A DNA stretch of 64,000 bases from Sambucus nigra (Eukaryota; Streptophyta; Magnoliopsida; Dipsacales; Adoxaceae), in contig OX422210.1 in assembly GCA_949130495.1 (NCBI GenBank), positions 636,392,585 to 636,456,584 on the forward strand, given 5' to 3'. The position numbers and the translations under genes were made by a program. The notes under the pieces are model-generated. The model made no database searches. It was not told where the DNA came from and saw nothing but the letters and a program-made list of their open reading frames with translations. This document shows, piece by piece, positions 47,539 to 60,184 of the stretch (the stretch's first letter is position 1; each line of letters starts with the position of its first letter).

Positions 47539-48270
47539 AACACATACACATAACACACACACACTGAATACATGCACAGAACACACACGTATGCACACAG
47601 AACATACACGAAACTGAACATACACGCACACAGAAAACACACACAACACAATATATTAAAGAAATTAAACGAATACCTTGTGTGGAGAAAGACAAAGCGG
47701 GTTTAATCGGAGGAAGAGAGTCTCGATAAGAGAGAGAGTTTTCTAATTTTTGGGGCACGAGCGAAATAAAATGTAAGGTTCTTACTTAATTAATACCTTA
47801 AATATTAAATATGGTGACCAATATTAAATAGGCTCGTGGGTCACGATTACAGACCGTGACCACAATAACGGGACCATTTTAAAATCAATTTTGGGGTCAC
47901 GGTTAATGCCCATGACCAACATTTGCTGATAATTGTCACCGTGGGTCATGATTATGAACTGTGACCAGATTCGTGACCAAAATGGAGGGAATTTTGACCC
48001 CAAAATACCCCTGGTCACAGTAAATGGTCATTGGTGGGTCACGGGTCACGATCGTGACCATAAGTGTGACTTATGGAATGGGATATTTGGCATCATCTTG
48101 GATCACGGGTGAATCACAATTTCTGACCGCGTCCCCCTTTGTCACGACTTTAGACTGTGACCAGATCCTTAATAAATCACCCTAAACCCTGGTCACTTAT
48201 TTGGTTAAGATAAATACTGAGGGGTCACGGGGTTGGACTGTGACCTAGTGTCTAGTTTTGACTGTGACCC
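47133..48270 (-). repeat. 5' region and subterminal repeats of CACTA beta, inverted copy of 37031-38297
   Basis: The reverse complement matches the 5' region of alpha over about 1.2 kb: the GGTCACGG-type cluster (47825-48270, continued at 58872-58911), the CCTTACATTTTAT phrase, GT/AC microsatellites, and GGAGTATGGAATAATATTGTG near the inner limit. Similarity stops at 47133 and 38297. Confidence 0.7.
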
Positions 48271-48272
48271 AG

Positions 48273-51167
48273 TGACACCCCGACTATTTTAACTATGGGT
48301 GATCAGTCCTTCGTTAAAACAAACACGAATCCTATATGGTTCATTCTTACCATCACTGTTAAAAAACATTTTAGTTACTAATCACCTATGTTAAATTAAG
48401 CATGTGTTAAATTTTTATCATTTATTATGACCACATGCATAGATAAAATAAATGAATTAAACCATTCACACATAAATAGAGTCTAAACAATCACACGACA
48501 AATATATAAATAAATGAGATTGAATAAACCATCGATTCTCTAAGTATATAATCCAACCACAATATGAAATAAGTAGAACTAAAATTGGAATAAAGTCTGA
48601 TGCATAACTGAATAAAACAAGTAATCTGAAGAGCTACATGCCCAAATGAACTGCTAAGGAAATCTTCTATCTAGAATGAGTGAGTTGAAGCGTCTAAAGT
48701 AATCTCCTTCAAGCCTCCACACTGCTGCAGATACGCATCTCTGGATAGGATCTCTAAGCTTGGCATCCCTGTGGCTGGACACCAAAAAGGTTTTGAAAAT
48801 ATTTTTGACACGGGTCAGAGCCCAAGTAAAATATTTTGTAAGTATTTAAATCATAATTTAAATCAGTTATTTATTACACATGTAATATCCACGTACACTC
48901 TCTTAAGATCCTCACCTTTCAACTAATGTGCATGCCTAACGTATACTACCTAACTAATATCCCATTCCCAACTAGATAATGTATCCGACTACCCTCCGTA
49001 ACTCTAGTTCCCTTGTATTTCCCCACACGACACGATACTACAGTCTCAATAATAAATTTATTCATTCTCATTTTAATTTGAGTCAATTATTTAAGTTTCA
49101 CTACTTAAAGTCTTTTAGACATACATCATCTTATCAATTCTACTGTCTCTCATAAGTAGATATATCACACCGGTATATATTCATCACGTATATAATATAT
49201 ACACAATATAGCATCTCCGGAATGGCCCCTCGCAATGCTGGCATAATCTTCTATCAAGTCCATGTACCTCTCGTGCTCAATTAAGGACTATTGTTTCGAC
49301 ATGTCTCCTCGAACCCAAAATCAATTAACACAACAATGGAGGCGAACATGGTTCTAATCCTTTGGGATACGTACGTACCTAACGTACCCAAACGAACTGT
49401 CAGTCCTAATAATACACTGCACATAGTGGGCAACCCTAAGTTTTATGTTCTGGGGAACAAATAAAAACCTCATTGGAATCGTCATGGTGGGATTTCCCTT
49501 TGCGCAGAAACCTCCTGATAGTAGGCAGCGTAGGTATGTTCACACACATAATCAAATCATATCTATAGGTATTCACACAACTTATATACATATAATATTC
49601 AGTAGGTATGCACACAACCGAACCTTATCAACTCATACGTAGTATATATCGCTCACATATTCGATCTACCATTAATTTCAATTAAAATTCTAATTATTAT
49701 AATTTTGAGCATCGCTCACTACTTTAAGGGTCCTAATTACCCCTTACTTAATATGTAGTTATTTCCATCGTATACTACTAGTCGTAAACATAGGTTCACT
49801 CATCACTACGCGACCCGTCTCGAATTTCATTCATTCATCAATTATGGATGTTTTCTCGATTATCCCAATCCTTAACTCGTTCCAATTTATGTAAATCTAA
49901 TCTCCACTATAGGCCTACTGACATTTTCATATTTCCCTTTATAGTTTAAAAATGTACCAAAAGTCCCCTCGTGAATTATCCAAAATTTTAGTGTTTAAAA
50001 CACAAAGAAAAAAATTTCAATTCTGGGCAAACTGAATCGATTCACTTAAATGCCCAATTGATTCGAAATGTATCAGGTGTCTTCTTCTTCAGTTCGCTGT
50101 TTCAAATTTTTACACCATCCAATTCCTCAAACTTTTATACAATAATCCCAAACTCCCAATTAACATAACTAAACATCGAATATACATGTAGGGATGATTT
50201 CTAACGCAAATCGTGTGTAAAATCCATACAATTTCATCCAAGATTAGATTAAAACTCCATTATTCATCAAACCCTACATTTTTATGTTTCTCACACAAGT
50301 TCATAAAAAACCCAGATTTATCCCATAATCTAAATCCCATAACTTCTGATTTCATTTTATTTATACAATTGGATTCATTCTACATGTAATCATATTCAGA
50401 ATTATGAGTTCTATTAATCAAATCCCAAGAATAGTATCAATTATCCTTAATTCAAAGACCCTACTCTACATGGGTATTATAACTCATAAAAAATTGCAAG
50501 ATAAATACTTGCCTTGTATGGGAGTGATCTGATTTGGTTCTCTTGATGATGATTCTCTTCTAATCCACCCTTCAAAGATGATTGCGATGCAAGAATAAGG
50601 TGAAAGGCTTCAAGAATTCTCTCTTAAGCTCCAAGAATGCTCTTCGTTTCTTCTCTAATGGCCTCCAAGTGTTTTTATTCCTTTCACCCTAGTCTCTCAC
50701 AACTAAAAGTTTATATAACCTTTGGAAATTCATATCTCCCTTAACCATAGGCTACCAAAAGATCAAAATGCCCTCTCGTGGTGCCGATTTGGTCTAAAAC
50801 TATCCCGGGACCCAAACTATACACCCGAGTATACTATTTTGACTGTTTCGACCCTTTTGGACTCAACCGTAACCTCAAAATCACCATTCAAGTTAATCAC
50901 ACATAATTTACTAGCTCAACCTTATATAGTCCACACACGATGCCCAATTGAGATAAAATACTGCCACGTCACTATCACTCGCTATGACGTCAAATACGTA
51001 GTTACTATTCACTTAGTAATTTTATTTGATAAACATTAATAATTTCTCTCCGATTAATAATTTAATCAACCCATAATATATACTTTCCATTAAATTACGT
51101 CACACATGTAATTTAAATTTAAACAAATTAATTCACTTTTAATTCCTAAAAAATACGGATTGTTACA
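48273..51167 (-). repeat. 3' LTR of the chromovirus
   Basis: 2895 bp, plus-strand edges TGACACCCCG and GATTGTTACA. Possible TATA boxes on the minus strand lie near 50925 and 50712. The palindromic box at 50037-50075 has two AATCGATT/AATTGATT words, against three in the other LTR. Confidence 0.9.
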
Positions 51168-51194
51168 TACTTCCCCCCTTACAAGGGAATTTTG

Positions 51195-51310
51195 CCCTCG
51201 AAATTGGGATGTACCTGCGGTGAATAACTCTTGATAGTGCTCATGTATGTTATTCTCCCACTCCCATATCGACTTGTTTATGGTGCCCCCACTAAACTCA
51301 AACAAAAGTT
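51195..51310 (-). pseudogene. chromodomain remnant at the integrase C-terminus
   Basis: The frame reads INKSIWEWENNIHEHYQELF, which aligns with the end of plant chromovirus chromodomains (a W-E-x-E-x-x-I/M-x-x-x-Y-x-x-LF pattern). It is followed by the conserved sequence coding FRGQNS and by the polypurine tract. Chromodomains direct insertion to particular chromatin. Only the C-terminal part is clear. Confidence 0.6.
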
Positions 51311-52740
51311 ACCACCTTTGAAGGCAGTTTACGCTCGCTACGATCAAGTATCGCCACCGGTCTCTCCTCGTATGAGATGCCGTGATACGAGTCGATATCC
51401 TCTAATGGAACATGTCAAAAAGATCTGTCTCTCCTCTGGTACCTCTTCAGCGATGACACATGAAACACGTCATGAATCCGCTGTAGACGCTCCGATAGTC
51501 CCAATCTATAAGCTACTGGTCCCACTCTCTTAATGATGGAAACGGTCCCATATATCTTGATGCTAATTGCCCCTTCTTGACGAATCTCATAACTCCTTTC
51601 ATAGGAGACACTTGTACCAACGCCTCATCACCAACCTCAAGCTCTATGTGCCTCATGTCTGCATCGCCGTAACTCTTCTACCTATCTTGAGCTATCCGTA
51701 TGTGCCCTCAAATCAAATGAATCTTGGCAGTAGTGTCCTGAATCATCTCTGTCCCCAATAACTTATAGTCCCCCACCTCCAACTGGCAAGCAGGCGAATG
51801 ACAAGGCTGACCGTACATTGCCTCAAATGGAGCTATGCCAATTGTGAATTGGTAGGAGTTATTATACGCAAATTCCACCAAAGGAAGGTAATGCTCCCAT
51901 CCTCCCCCGTAGTCAAGTATGCACATCCGCAGCATATCCTCAAGCATTTGATTAACCCTCTCTGTCTGCCCATCTTTTTACGGGTGATACGCTGTACTCA
52001 ACCGTAAATCTATGCACATCCCCTCCTGAAAGCTTTGCCAAAAATGGGACACAAAGATTTTGTCCCTATCGGACATAATATTAATCAGAATCCCATGTAA
52101 TCGTACTATCTCAGTGATAAATAACTGTGCATACTGCTTTGTCTCAAAATCCGTACGAACTAGAAGAAAATGAGCCACCTTGGTTAACCTATCCACTATC
52201 ACCCATATGGAGTCATGACCTCGTTGCGATAATGGTAACTCAGTAATAAAATCCATGGAGATACTCTCCCATTTCCACACGAGAATCTTGAGTGGCTGCA
52301 ACATCCCTGTCGGTCTCTGGTGGTCTACCTTCACTAGCTGACAGGTAGCACACTTTGAGATAAAATCTGCTATGTTCTGTTTCATCCCCGACCATCAATA
52401 CTGTCTGCACATATCTTGGTACATTTTATCCCCATCGGGATGTACCGCAAATCTGGATCCGTGAGCCTCTGACATCACTGCATGTCTCAAATCGTGATTC
52501 TTTAGAACCAAGAGTATCTAATTAAAATGCAAACCACCCTCTAAACTGATCGAGTATCCCTGTACCCCATCAACTACTAACTAACAAACTCTTTCATGGC
52601 AGTACCGTTCCCTTGCCTGTGCTTTCACCACCCTCATCACAATATCTGGGGTGATAAATAAATCGGACATACAAGCGATAGCAATCTCGTCGTCACGTCG
52701 AAGTTCTCTCCACTTCACTTTCCAAACCTCTTCTAACTAC
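51310..52740 (-). pseudogene. pol: integrase of the chromovirus
   Basis: The zinc-binding part ends ISKCATCQLVK. The core has SMDFITELPLS (first Asp), IMSDRDKIFVSHFW (second Asp) and, after a stop in the AYHP motif, DGQTERVNQMLEDM (Glu). WEHYLPLVEFAYNNSY and PFEAMYGQPCHSP follow. The D-D-E residues are intact although the frame is not. The C-terminal GPF/Y-type region (51320-51700) is badly broken. Confidence 0.85.
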
Positions 52741-52744
52741 CCTA

Positions 52745-53092
52745 CAGGCCTTCGGCTTAACGTGTCTGCCACCACGTTAACCTTCCCAAGATGATACTGA
52801 AAATCAAACTGGTAATCATTCACGAATTCCAACCACCTCTTTTACCTCATGTTCAGATCTTTCTGCATGAACAGATACTGAAGCGATTTATGGTCCGTGA
52901 ATAAGGTAAATTGCTCCCCCAATAAATAGTGCCTCCAAATTCTCAAGTATACAACTGTGGCTAACTCCAAATCATGTGTGGGTTAATTCTTCTCGTGGGG
53001 CTTAAGCTTGTGAGATACATACGTTATATCCCTCTCTTCCTGCTATAGTACACCCCCAAGTCCCTGTAAGGATGCATCAGTGTAGATACAAT
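52745..53092 (-). pseudogene. pol: RNase H of the chromovirus
   Basis: [41 protein letters not shown] and [10 protein letters not shown] supply the four expected acidic positions. Three in-frame stops break the domain. Confidence 0.8.
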
Positions 53093-53094
53093 AC

Positions 53095-54040
53095 CCCACT
53101 CCTCCCTTAGGCAGTGCAAGGACGGGTGCTGAGGTCAATTTGTCCTTTAGCTCATCGAAAGCTAACTGACAGTGGTCGTCCCAAATCAACGACACCCCTT
53201 TGCGAGTCAAATTTGTCAACAGAGCTGAATCTTTGAGAAATCCTTAACGAGCCTACGATAATATCCTGCCAATCCTAAAAAGTTGCGAACCTTGGTCAGT
53301 GTCATGGGCTGTCTCCACTCCCTGACCATCGATACCTTACTCAGATCAACAACGATACCTTTCTTAGATACAATGTGGCCTAGAAACTTCACCTCCTGAA
53401 ACCAGAATCCAGATTTCCCAAACTTCGCATACAACTGGTGATCTCTAAGTGTCTATAAAATCCTCCTTAAATGCTCGACATGCTCGTCCTCAGAGCGAGA
53501 GTACACCATGATATTGTCGATGAATAGGATTACAAACTGGTCAAGGTACTCTAAAAAACTCGATTTATCAGATTCATGAACACTTTTGACGTAATGGTGA
53601 GTCCAAGTGGCATCACACGAAACTCGTAGGACCTATATCGTGTCTGAAAAGTAGTCTTAGGAATGTCCTCCTCTCTGACGGGTAACTGATGATAGTCGAA
53701 CCTCAAATCTATCTTAGAGAAGTAATCTGCTCCCCTCAGCTGGTCTAATAGATCACCGATACGAGGCAATGGATACTTATTTCGGTTCGTGACCTTATTT
53801 GACTCTCTTCAATCAATACACAACTGAAGGGACCCATCCTTCTTCTTGACGAATAACATTGGTGCACCCCATGGTGAAGTACTCTGTTTGATAAAACCCT
53901 GCGCTCCCCCAACTCCTTCATCTCAGATGGGGCCATGCTATATAAAGCTCGAGCTATAGGTTTCATACCCGGTGCTAGGTCAATAACAAACTCAATTTCC
54001 CAGCTAGGCGGAAACTCGAGTATGTCCTGGATTACGATCG
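53095..54040 (-). pseudogene. pol: reverse transcriptase of the chromovirus
   Basis: The start shows VFPPSWEIEF-like sequence (FPPSWEIEFVIDLAPG), then [39 protein letters not shown] and FRVMPLGLT. The catalytic motif reads FIDN instead of Y/F-I-D-D (Asn codon at 53513-53515). The thumb has [11 protein letters not shown] and [10 protein letters not shown]. Stops and frame changes occur around 53890, 53550 and 53450. Confidence 0.85.
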
Positions 54041-54490
54041 CAAACTCCCTCACAAATGGAATTAAGTCTAAGGAAACAACCACCTCCTGTGAGGTCTCAT
54101 CCTCAATGTAATACAGATGTGTGCTCGACCCTCCCATAGGAAGAGTTATCACCACTAAGAACATATCCTGCCCTGGAATAGAGAATACAATAGTCCTCCC
54201 AAAACAATCTACCATTGCTCGATATCCATCTAACCAATCCATTCCCAAGATAACACCATACCCCATCCATGTCTAACACAAGAAGATCGGTGGATAAACA
54301 TAATCTACCTACATCGATATCCACACTCCTACAAATCGAGTGTATAAGCGACCCACTACCCATCAGTGACTTCACACACACAAGGAGACTACCAGCTGTC
54401 TCTAATAGGCCGACAACTTGTGCAAATCTAGTCGCTATGAAAGAATGTGATGCCCCAGTATCAAATAGAATCCCACCCGTAAGCCTGTGA
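54040..54490 (-). pseudogene. protease of the chromovirus
   Basis: ILFDTGASHSFIA is readable, with the catalytic Asp codon at 54460-54462. After a frameshift near 54270 the fold ends with YGVILGMDWLDGYRAMVDC, the usual C-terminal signature of chromovirus proteases. Confidence 0.8.
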
Positions 54491-54499
54491 ATAGAAAAT

Positions 54500-55790
54500 G
54501 TAGCCTCTACTGCTGGTGGTGCTTGTGGGGCATGCTGTATGGTGACATCGCATATGTTATATACACGTTCTTATTATAACTGTCCCTACTGTGGTGGGGT
54601 AGGTGGGGATGGTGCCATAGGTGGCCTCTGTGCCTGCGAATCCTACGGGGAATCCTACTTCTACGGTGCTCTCCCCTAGCATGGGCAATCCTCCTCTTGT
54701 GGCCCGTCTATCCACAATAAAGTACTAGCCTGTAAAATCTCCCTGTCTCTAGCCTTGATGGCCCTGACGATGTTGACCCTTCTATTGGCCCTGCTGGCCT
54801 CCCTCATTATTCCCTTAGCCCTAGCAACCCTGAGGAACCTGCTGCTGCTGATGCTACTATCCCTATTTGTAACTGACCTCAGGTTGATTGCCCCCGGTCT
54901 GAACCTCTTGGCCTGATCCCCTTATCCAGAATCCGGCCCCTGGTGTCTGCCTGATTGCTGCTGTTGTGGTGCTCCACTAGCACCGCTCCCTCTTGTCTTA
55001 CCCTACTAGCTGGGCTCTTCTCCTCTATTACTTTCCTTCATATGGAAGCGATGATCCTGTCAGTGTAATAGTGCGACATTAACTACAACAGTATACATTC
55101 CCAATGCGGGATTGTTGGTCAAATGATTCCTGATCCTCCTGGCTAAATCATCCATAAACTTCACTTTCTTCCTTTCTTCATTATTCACCTCATCTGGTAC
55201 AAAATTAGCCAAATGAGTGAAATCCTCCTCATATTCGGCCACTGAATAATCACCCTGAGTCACCTCACTGAACTTCTTCCGTATCTCTGTCTCTACGGCA
55301 GGTAGAAAGTATTTGCGGTCAAACCGCACCCAGAAATTAGCAATAGTCATAGTATCCCTCTCTATAACGGTGGTAACTAACTCCCACCATTGTAATTCTA
55401 CTCCAACCAACCTGAAAGTGGCCACCATCTATTTATGCACCTCACTACATTCAACCATATGCAATTGGAACTTAATATATTTCTTCCATTGGTACGCCGC
55501 AATCACATCAGGACTCCCTTGAAACTCTGGTGGGTGGCCCTTCTGGATGGCCTCCCTAATCCTCTGCCACTGTGTCGGCCCTGGGTGTGTCTGAACCACT
55601 GGCGCCACTGGTTGCAATGGCTTTTGGACCTGGGGAAATGGTGAGCCATGGAAGTGATCGTTGCATTAACTATTTGTGCCACGATTGTTTCCATCCCTGC
55701 TGCTGACACGGACCCCTGTGGTGACTATAGCTGTGTTGCTTGTGGATCTGGCTGAGCCTCCCCCGCATTCTTCCTAGACACTGCTCTCAT
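54500..55790 (-). pseudogene. gag: gag of the chromovirus
   Basis: The start ATG is taken at 55790 (MRAVSRKNAGEAQPD), about 190 bp after the primer site. A stop about 20 codons later is followed by METIVAQIVNATI. The core lies in 55060-55428 and 55429-55617 with WQRIREAIQKGHPPEFQG, WWELV, FWVRFDRKYFLP and DYSVAEYEEDFTHLANF, the standard retrotransposon gag pattern. The C-terminal part (54500-55050) is Gln- and Gly-rich and its zinc knuckle cannot be recognised. Several stops are present. Confidence 0.8.
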
Positions 55791-55983
55791 CTTCTTCTAG
55801 GTGGCATCGAAAAATAGATTCGAATTATATGAGTTCACAGTCAATACAATTATAATATCAGAAGGACGAAACTCAAATATGTAATCATGAATGCAACAAT
55901 CCTAATAATAGGGCACTAGGTTAAAGAACGCTACATTAAAATCGTATTAAGTCGTACAAATTCTATGGACACTAGAACCTGAT

Positions 55984-55995
55984 GCTCTGATACCA
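55984..55995 (-). other. primer-binding site, tRNA-Met type
   Basis: The minus strand reads TGGTATCAGAGC, the standard initiator-tRNA-Met complement of chromoviruses, four bases from the LTR. Confidence 0.93.
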
Positions 55996-55999
55996 TCTA

Positions 56000-58871
56000 T
56001 GACACTCCGCCTATTTTAACCACAGGTTATCAGTCCTTTATTAAAACAAACATGAATCCCATCTGGTTCATTCTTAGCGCCACTGTCGAAAAACTTTTTA
56101 GTTACTAATCAACTATGTTAAATTAATGTGTGTCAAATTTTTATCTTTTATTATGACTACATGCAGAAATAAAATAAATGAATTAAACCATTCACACATA
56201 AATATAGTTTGAACAATCACACGACAAATATATAAATAAATGAGACCGAATAAACCATTAGTTCTATAAGTATATAATCCAACTACAATCTGAAATAAGT
56301 AAAACTAAAATCGAAATATAGTCTGATACATAACCGAATAAAATAAGTAATCTGAAGAGCAACAGGCCCAAATGAACTGCTAAGGAAATCCCCTATTTAG
56401 AATGAATGAGTTGAAGCATAAAAAATAATCTCCTGTAAGCCTCCACACTGTTGCAGCTACGCATATTTGGATAGGATCTCTAAGCTTGGCGTCCCTGTGG
56501 ATGGACACCTAAAAGGTTTTGAAAATATTTTTGACACGGGTGAGAGACCAAATAAAACAATTTGAAATATTTTACAAGTATTTAAATCGCAATTCAAATA
56601 AGTTATTTATTACACATGTAATATCCATGTACACTCTCTTGAGATCCTCACCTCTCAACTAATGTGCACTCCTAACGTATACTACCTAACTAGGATCCCT
56701 TTCTCAACTAGATAATGTATCTGACTACCCTCAATAAGTCTAGTTCCCTCGTATTTCTCCACACGACACGATACTACAGTCTCAATAATAAATTTATTTA
56801 TTCTCATTTTAATATTGAGTCAATTATTTAAGTTTCACTACTTAAAGTCTTTTAGACATACATCATCTTATAAATTCTAATATCTCCCATAAGTAGATAT
56901 ATATCACACCAGTATATATTCATCACCCATATAATATACACACAAATATAACATCTCCAGAATGGCCCCACGTGATGGTGGCATACTCTGTTATCAAGTC
57001 CATGTACCTCTCGTACTCAATCAAGGACGATTGTTTCGGCATGTCTCCTCGAACCCAAAATCAATCAACACAATAATAAAGGTGAACGTGGTTCTAAGCC
57101 TTTGGATATGCACATACCTAACCTACCTAAATGACCAGCCAATCCCACTAATATGCTGCACATAGTGCACAAATCCAGACCTCACTGGAATCAGTAAGGT
57201 GGGATCTCCCTCTATGCGAAAACCTCCAGATAGCAGGCAGCGTAGGTATGTTCACACATACAATCATATTAACAGATATTCATACAACCAATATACATAT
57301 TATATTCGGTAGGTATGCACACAACCCAATCTTATCAACTCATACGTAGTATGTATCGCTCACATATTCGACGTACCGTTAATTTCAATTAAAATTCCAA
57401 TTATTATAATTTCGAGCATCGCTCACTAGTTTGAGGGTCCTAATCACCTCGTACTTGAGATGTAGTTATTTCAATAGTATACTATTGGCCACAAAACATA
57501 GGTTCACTCATCACTACGCGACCCGTCTCGAATTTCATTCATTTATCAATTATGGATATTTTCTCAATTATCCCAATCCTTAACTCGTCTCAATTTATGT
57601 AAATCTAATGACCAATATAGGCCTACTGACATTTTCATATTTCCCTGTATAGTTTAAAAATGTCCCAAAAGTCCCCTCGTTAATTATCCAAAATTTCAGG
57701 TTTAAAGCACAAAGGAAGAATTTTCAATTTTAGGCAACCCGAATCGATTCGCCTTACCGAATTGATTCTCCCTTGGGCCGAATCGATTTGAAATGTTTCA
57801 GGTGTCTTCTTCTTCATTTTGTTGTTACGAATTTTTACACCATCCAATTCCTCAAACTTTCATACAACAATTCCAAACTCCGAATTAACATAACTGAACA
57901 TCAAATATACATGTAGGGATGATTTCTAACGCAAATCATGTATAAAATCCATACCATTTCATCCAAGGTCAGATTAAAAGTCCATTAGTCATCAAACCCT
58001 ACATTTTTGTGTTTCTCACATAAGTTCACCGGAAGGCCAGATTTATCCCATGATCTAAATCCCATAACTTCTAATTTCGTTTTATTTATACAATTGGATT
58101 CATTCTACATGCAATCCTATTCCAAATTATGAGTTCTATTCATCAAATCCCAATAATATTATCAATTATCCTTAATTCAAAGACCATACTCTGCATGGGT
58201 ATTGTAACTCACAAAAATTTGCAAGATAAATACTTGCCTTGTATGGGAGTGATCTAATTTTTTTTCTCTTGATGATGATTCTCTTCTAATCCGCCCTCCA
58301 AAGATGATTGTGATGCAAGAACATGGTGAAAGGCTTCAAGAATTCTCTTCTAAGCTCCAAGAATGCTCTTCGTTTTTTCTCTAATGGCCTCCAAGTGTTT
58401 TCTATTCCTCCACCCTAGCCTCTCGCAACTACAAGTTTATATAACCTTTAAAAATTCGTATCTCCCTTAACCTTAAGCTACCAAATGACCAAAATTCCCT
58501 CTCGTGGTGCCGGTTTGGTGAACTGTCCCTGGATCCAAACTATACACCCCGGTATACTATTCTGGACTCCACCGTAACCTCAAAATCATCATCTCACTTA
58601 CTCAAAAATAATTCTCTCGACCTTATATAGTCCACACACGACGCCGGATTGACCTAAAATACTGCCACATCACTATCACTCACCATGACGTCAAATACGT
58701 AGTTACTATTCACTTAGTAATTTTATTCGATAAACATTAATCATTTTTCTCCGATTAATAATTTAATCAACCGACCAGAATATTTAATTTCCATTAAATT
58801 ATGTCACACGTGTAATTTAAATTTAAACGGATTAATTCACTTTTAATTCCTAAAAAATATGTGTTGTTACA
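56000..58871 (-). repeat. 5' LTR of the chromovirus
   Basis: 2872 bp, plus-strand edges TGACACTCCG and GTTGTTACA, with the primer site four bases to the left. The box at 57739-57795 has three AATCGATT-type words. Confidence 0.9.
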
Positions 58872-58914
58872 GACCCATTAACTATGACCATTTCCTGTTT
58901 TTGGTGTATTGTTA

Positions 58915-59312
58915 AGTCAACAACAGGGTTACCCCCCTCAAATGACTCAAATATTCCCCCATCCTCCTCCTGGAATATTTCCCTCCCAAATGCCTCCTCT
59001 TGGAATATTTCCCTCGCAAATTCCTACACTCGACATCCACACACGCTGACTTTGGCGAGGCGTACTATATACAAAACTTGAGCGATACCAGGTTTATTGG
59101 CATGCACACTCTCATTTTCGTAATTGTTAGTACACATGTCCAAAATCGTCCATTGGTGATGGGAGGAGCTCAAATTTTGGTAAATAAAATAAAACTCTGG
59201 TTATGGAGATGAGCCCGTGTACGTTGACCAAGGGGAATGGTCATTGTTCTCAAGTAATGCAAATTATTTTATTACTTGGATAGTTAGTTTGTTGGTCAAG
59301 GCTATGGGTTGA
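58915..59312 (+). pseudogene. CACTA ORF1, 3' part, after the inner insertion
   Basis: It continues the frame of 39721 with SQQQGYPPQMTQIF and a Pro-rich repeat (GIFPSQ twice) up to a stop at 59047. In another frame it has VQNRPL, then EPVYVDQGEWSLFSS and ITWIVSLLVKAMG, ending at a stop at 59312. A C-terminal block of this kind (a nRPLG-like word, then a YFIxWP-like end) fits ORF1 proteins of plant CACTA elements. One frameshift and two stops are present. What follows (59313-59560) has three to four short tandem copies of a TTATGAATGTTTAGTTT word and no coding sequence. Confidence 0.5.
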
Positions 59313-59559
59313 ATAATGTTTACTTTTTGAAGAAGTTTGTAATATTTTAATGAATATGGTTGTAATATCTATTTCGTTTCAATGAATTTTCTTGGAATGA
59401 ATTTGCTTATAATATTTATTTTAGATCGAGTTCAATAAATTTAGTTTGATTAATGAATTTTTAGTTTAATTTATGAATGTTTAGTTTGAATTATGAATGT
59501 TTAGTTTAAATTATGAATGTTTAGGGGCACGTACACTTCGCACGGGATGCACGATTTGG

Positions 59560-60184
59560 TTTACGAATGTATTTCTATTGATCCTTATTTTCTTGTATGA
59601 TGTACAATTGGTTGTTCATGTAAATGTGGCTGAGTTCCTCTCTAAGGTGTTTAGCCTCTAACTTGCACCTCTTCAAATTAACTTCCATTTCGAGATTTTT
59701 CAGCACAATTTCCCCGTATTTATTTTCCCGCATCGTATTTGATTTTCATAATTGGTTCTCGATTCATAATTTTTTTTCGACATTGTCGAACTCGAACATG
59801 CGAAAGGCTGATCGTTTGCCACCTCGATGGGCACTATCCTGGAGCTCGTTTCTTCGGTATGATCAACCTTTCGTATGTACGAGTTCGACATTGTCGAAAA
59901 AAATTTGATGAATCTAGAATCAATCATGAAAACCAAATATGATGCATTGGTAAATGAACGCGAGGAAATTTTATTGGAAAAACTCGCAATTAATTTGAAA
60001 GAGATGCAAGTTAGAGGTCGAATACCTTATAAAGCAACTCACTCGTGTTAATGAGGACCTTAAACTGTACCTCATTCGAGAAAATAGGGCTCAAGAGAAA
60101 TACAATAGGCTATTGGAGAAAGACAATATTGTGCAGTTGAAGTGTGCCAAAACTATCGCGAGAACCATATATTCTTTATTTTAA
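59560..60184. repeat. inverted duplication of a coiled-coil coding fragment
   Basis: 59660-59830 and 59850-60015 are reverse complements around a centre near 59840. Similarity is clear in words such as TTCGACATTGTCGA near both inner ends and CTCTAACTTGCA/TGCAAGTTAGAG at the outer ends. Both arms encode the same charged, helix-forming peptide: the plus strand has KYDALVNEREEILLEKL, RENRAQEKYNRLLEKD and a stop at 60184, with a frameshift between; the minus strand has YGEIVLKNLEMEVNLKR and a matching IQENKDQ. The protein is not recognised. The array begins 106 bp to the right. Confidence 0.65.

Larger units (their letters stand above)
48273..58871 (-). mobile_element. Tekay/Del-like chromovirus inserted in CACTA beta
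   Basis: Two long LTRs enclose a broken gag-pol on the minus strand, with a tRNA-Met primer site (55984-55995) and a polypurine tract (CCCCCCTTA at 51172-51180 on the plus strand). GACCC occurs at 48266-48270 and again at 58872-58876, the target duplication, although two extra bases (AG) separate the left copy from the LTR. The host sequence is continuous across the site when compared with alpha at 37040-37080. The LTRs differ by roughly 12 percent in the first 160 bp, so the insertion is old. Order gag, protease, RT, RNase H, integrase and chromodomain remnant defines a chromovirus. Confidence 0.88.
39722..58911 (-). mobile_element. inner CACTA transposon (beta), inserted in ORF1 of alpha
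   Basis: The left end CACCACACCAAATATCGG and the right end (minus strand) CAATACACCAAAAACAGG are degenerate CACTA termini. TTA flanks both sides (39719-39721 and 58912-58914), the 3-bp duplication typical of CACTA elements, and removing the element with one TTA puts alpha's ORF1 back in frame. In beta's own orientation (minus) it has 5' subterminal repeats, a 5' region homologous to alpha's 37031-38297, a palindrome, a 168-bp repeat array, a spacer and 3' subterminal repeats. It has no transposase gene. A chromovirus lies in its 5' subterminal region; without that, beta is about 8.6 kb. Confidence 0.75.
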
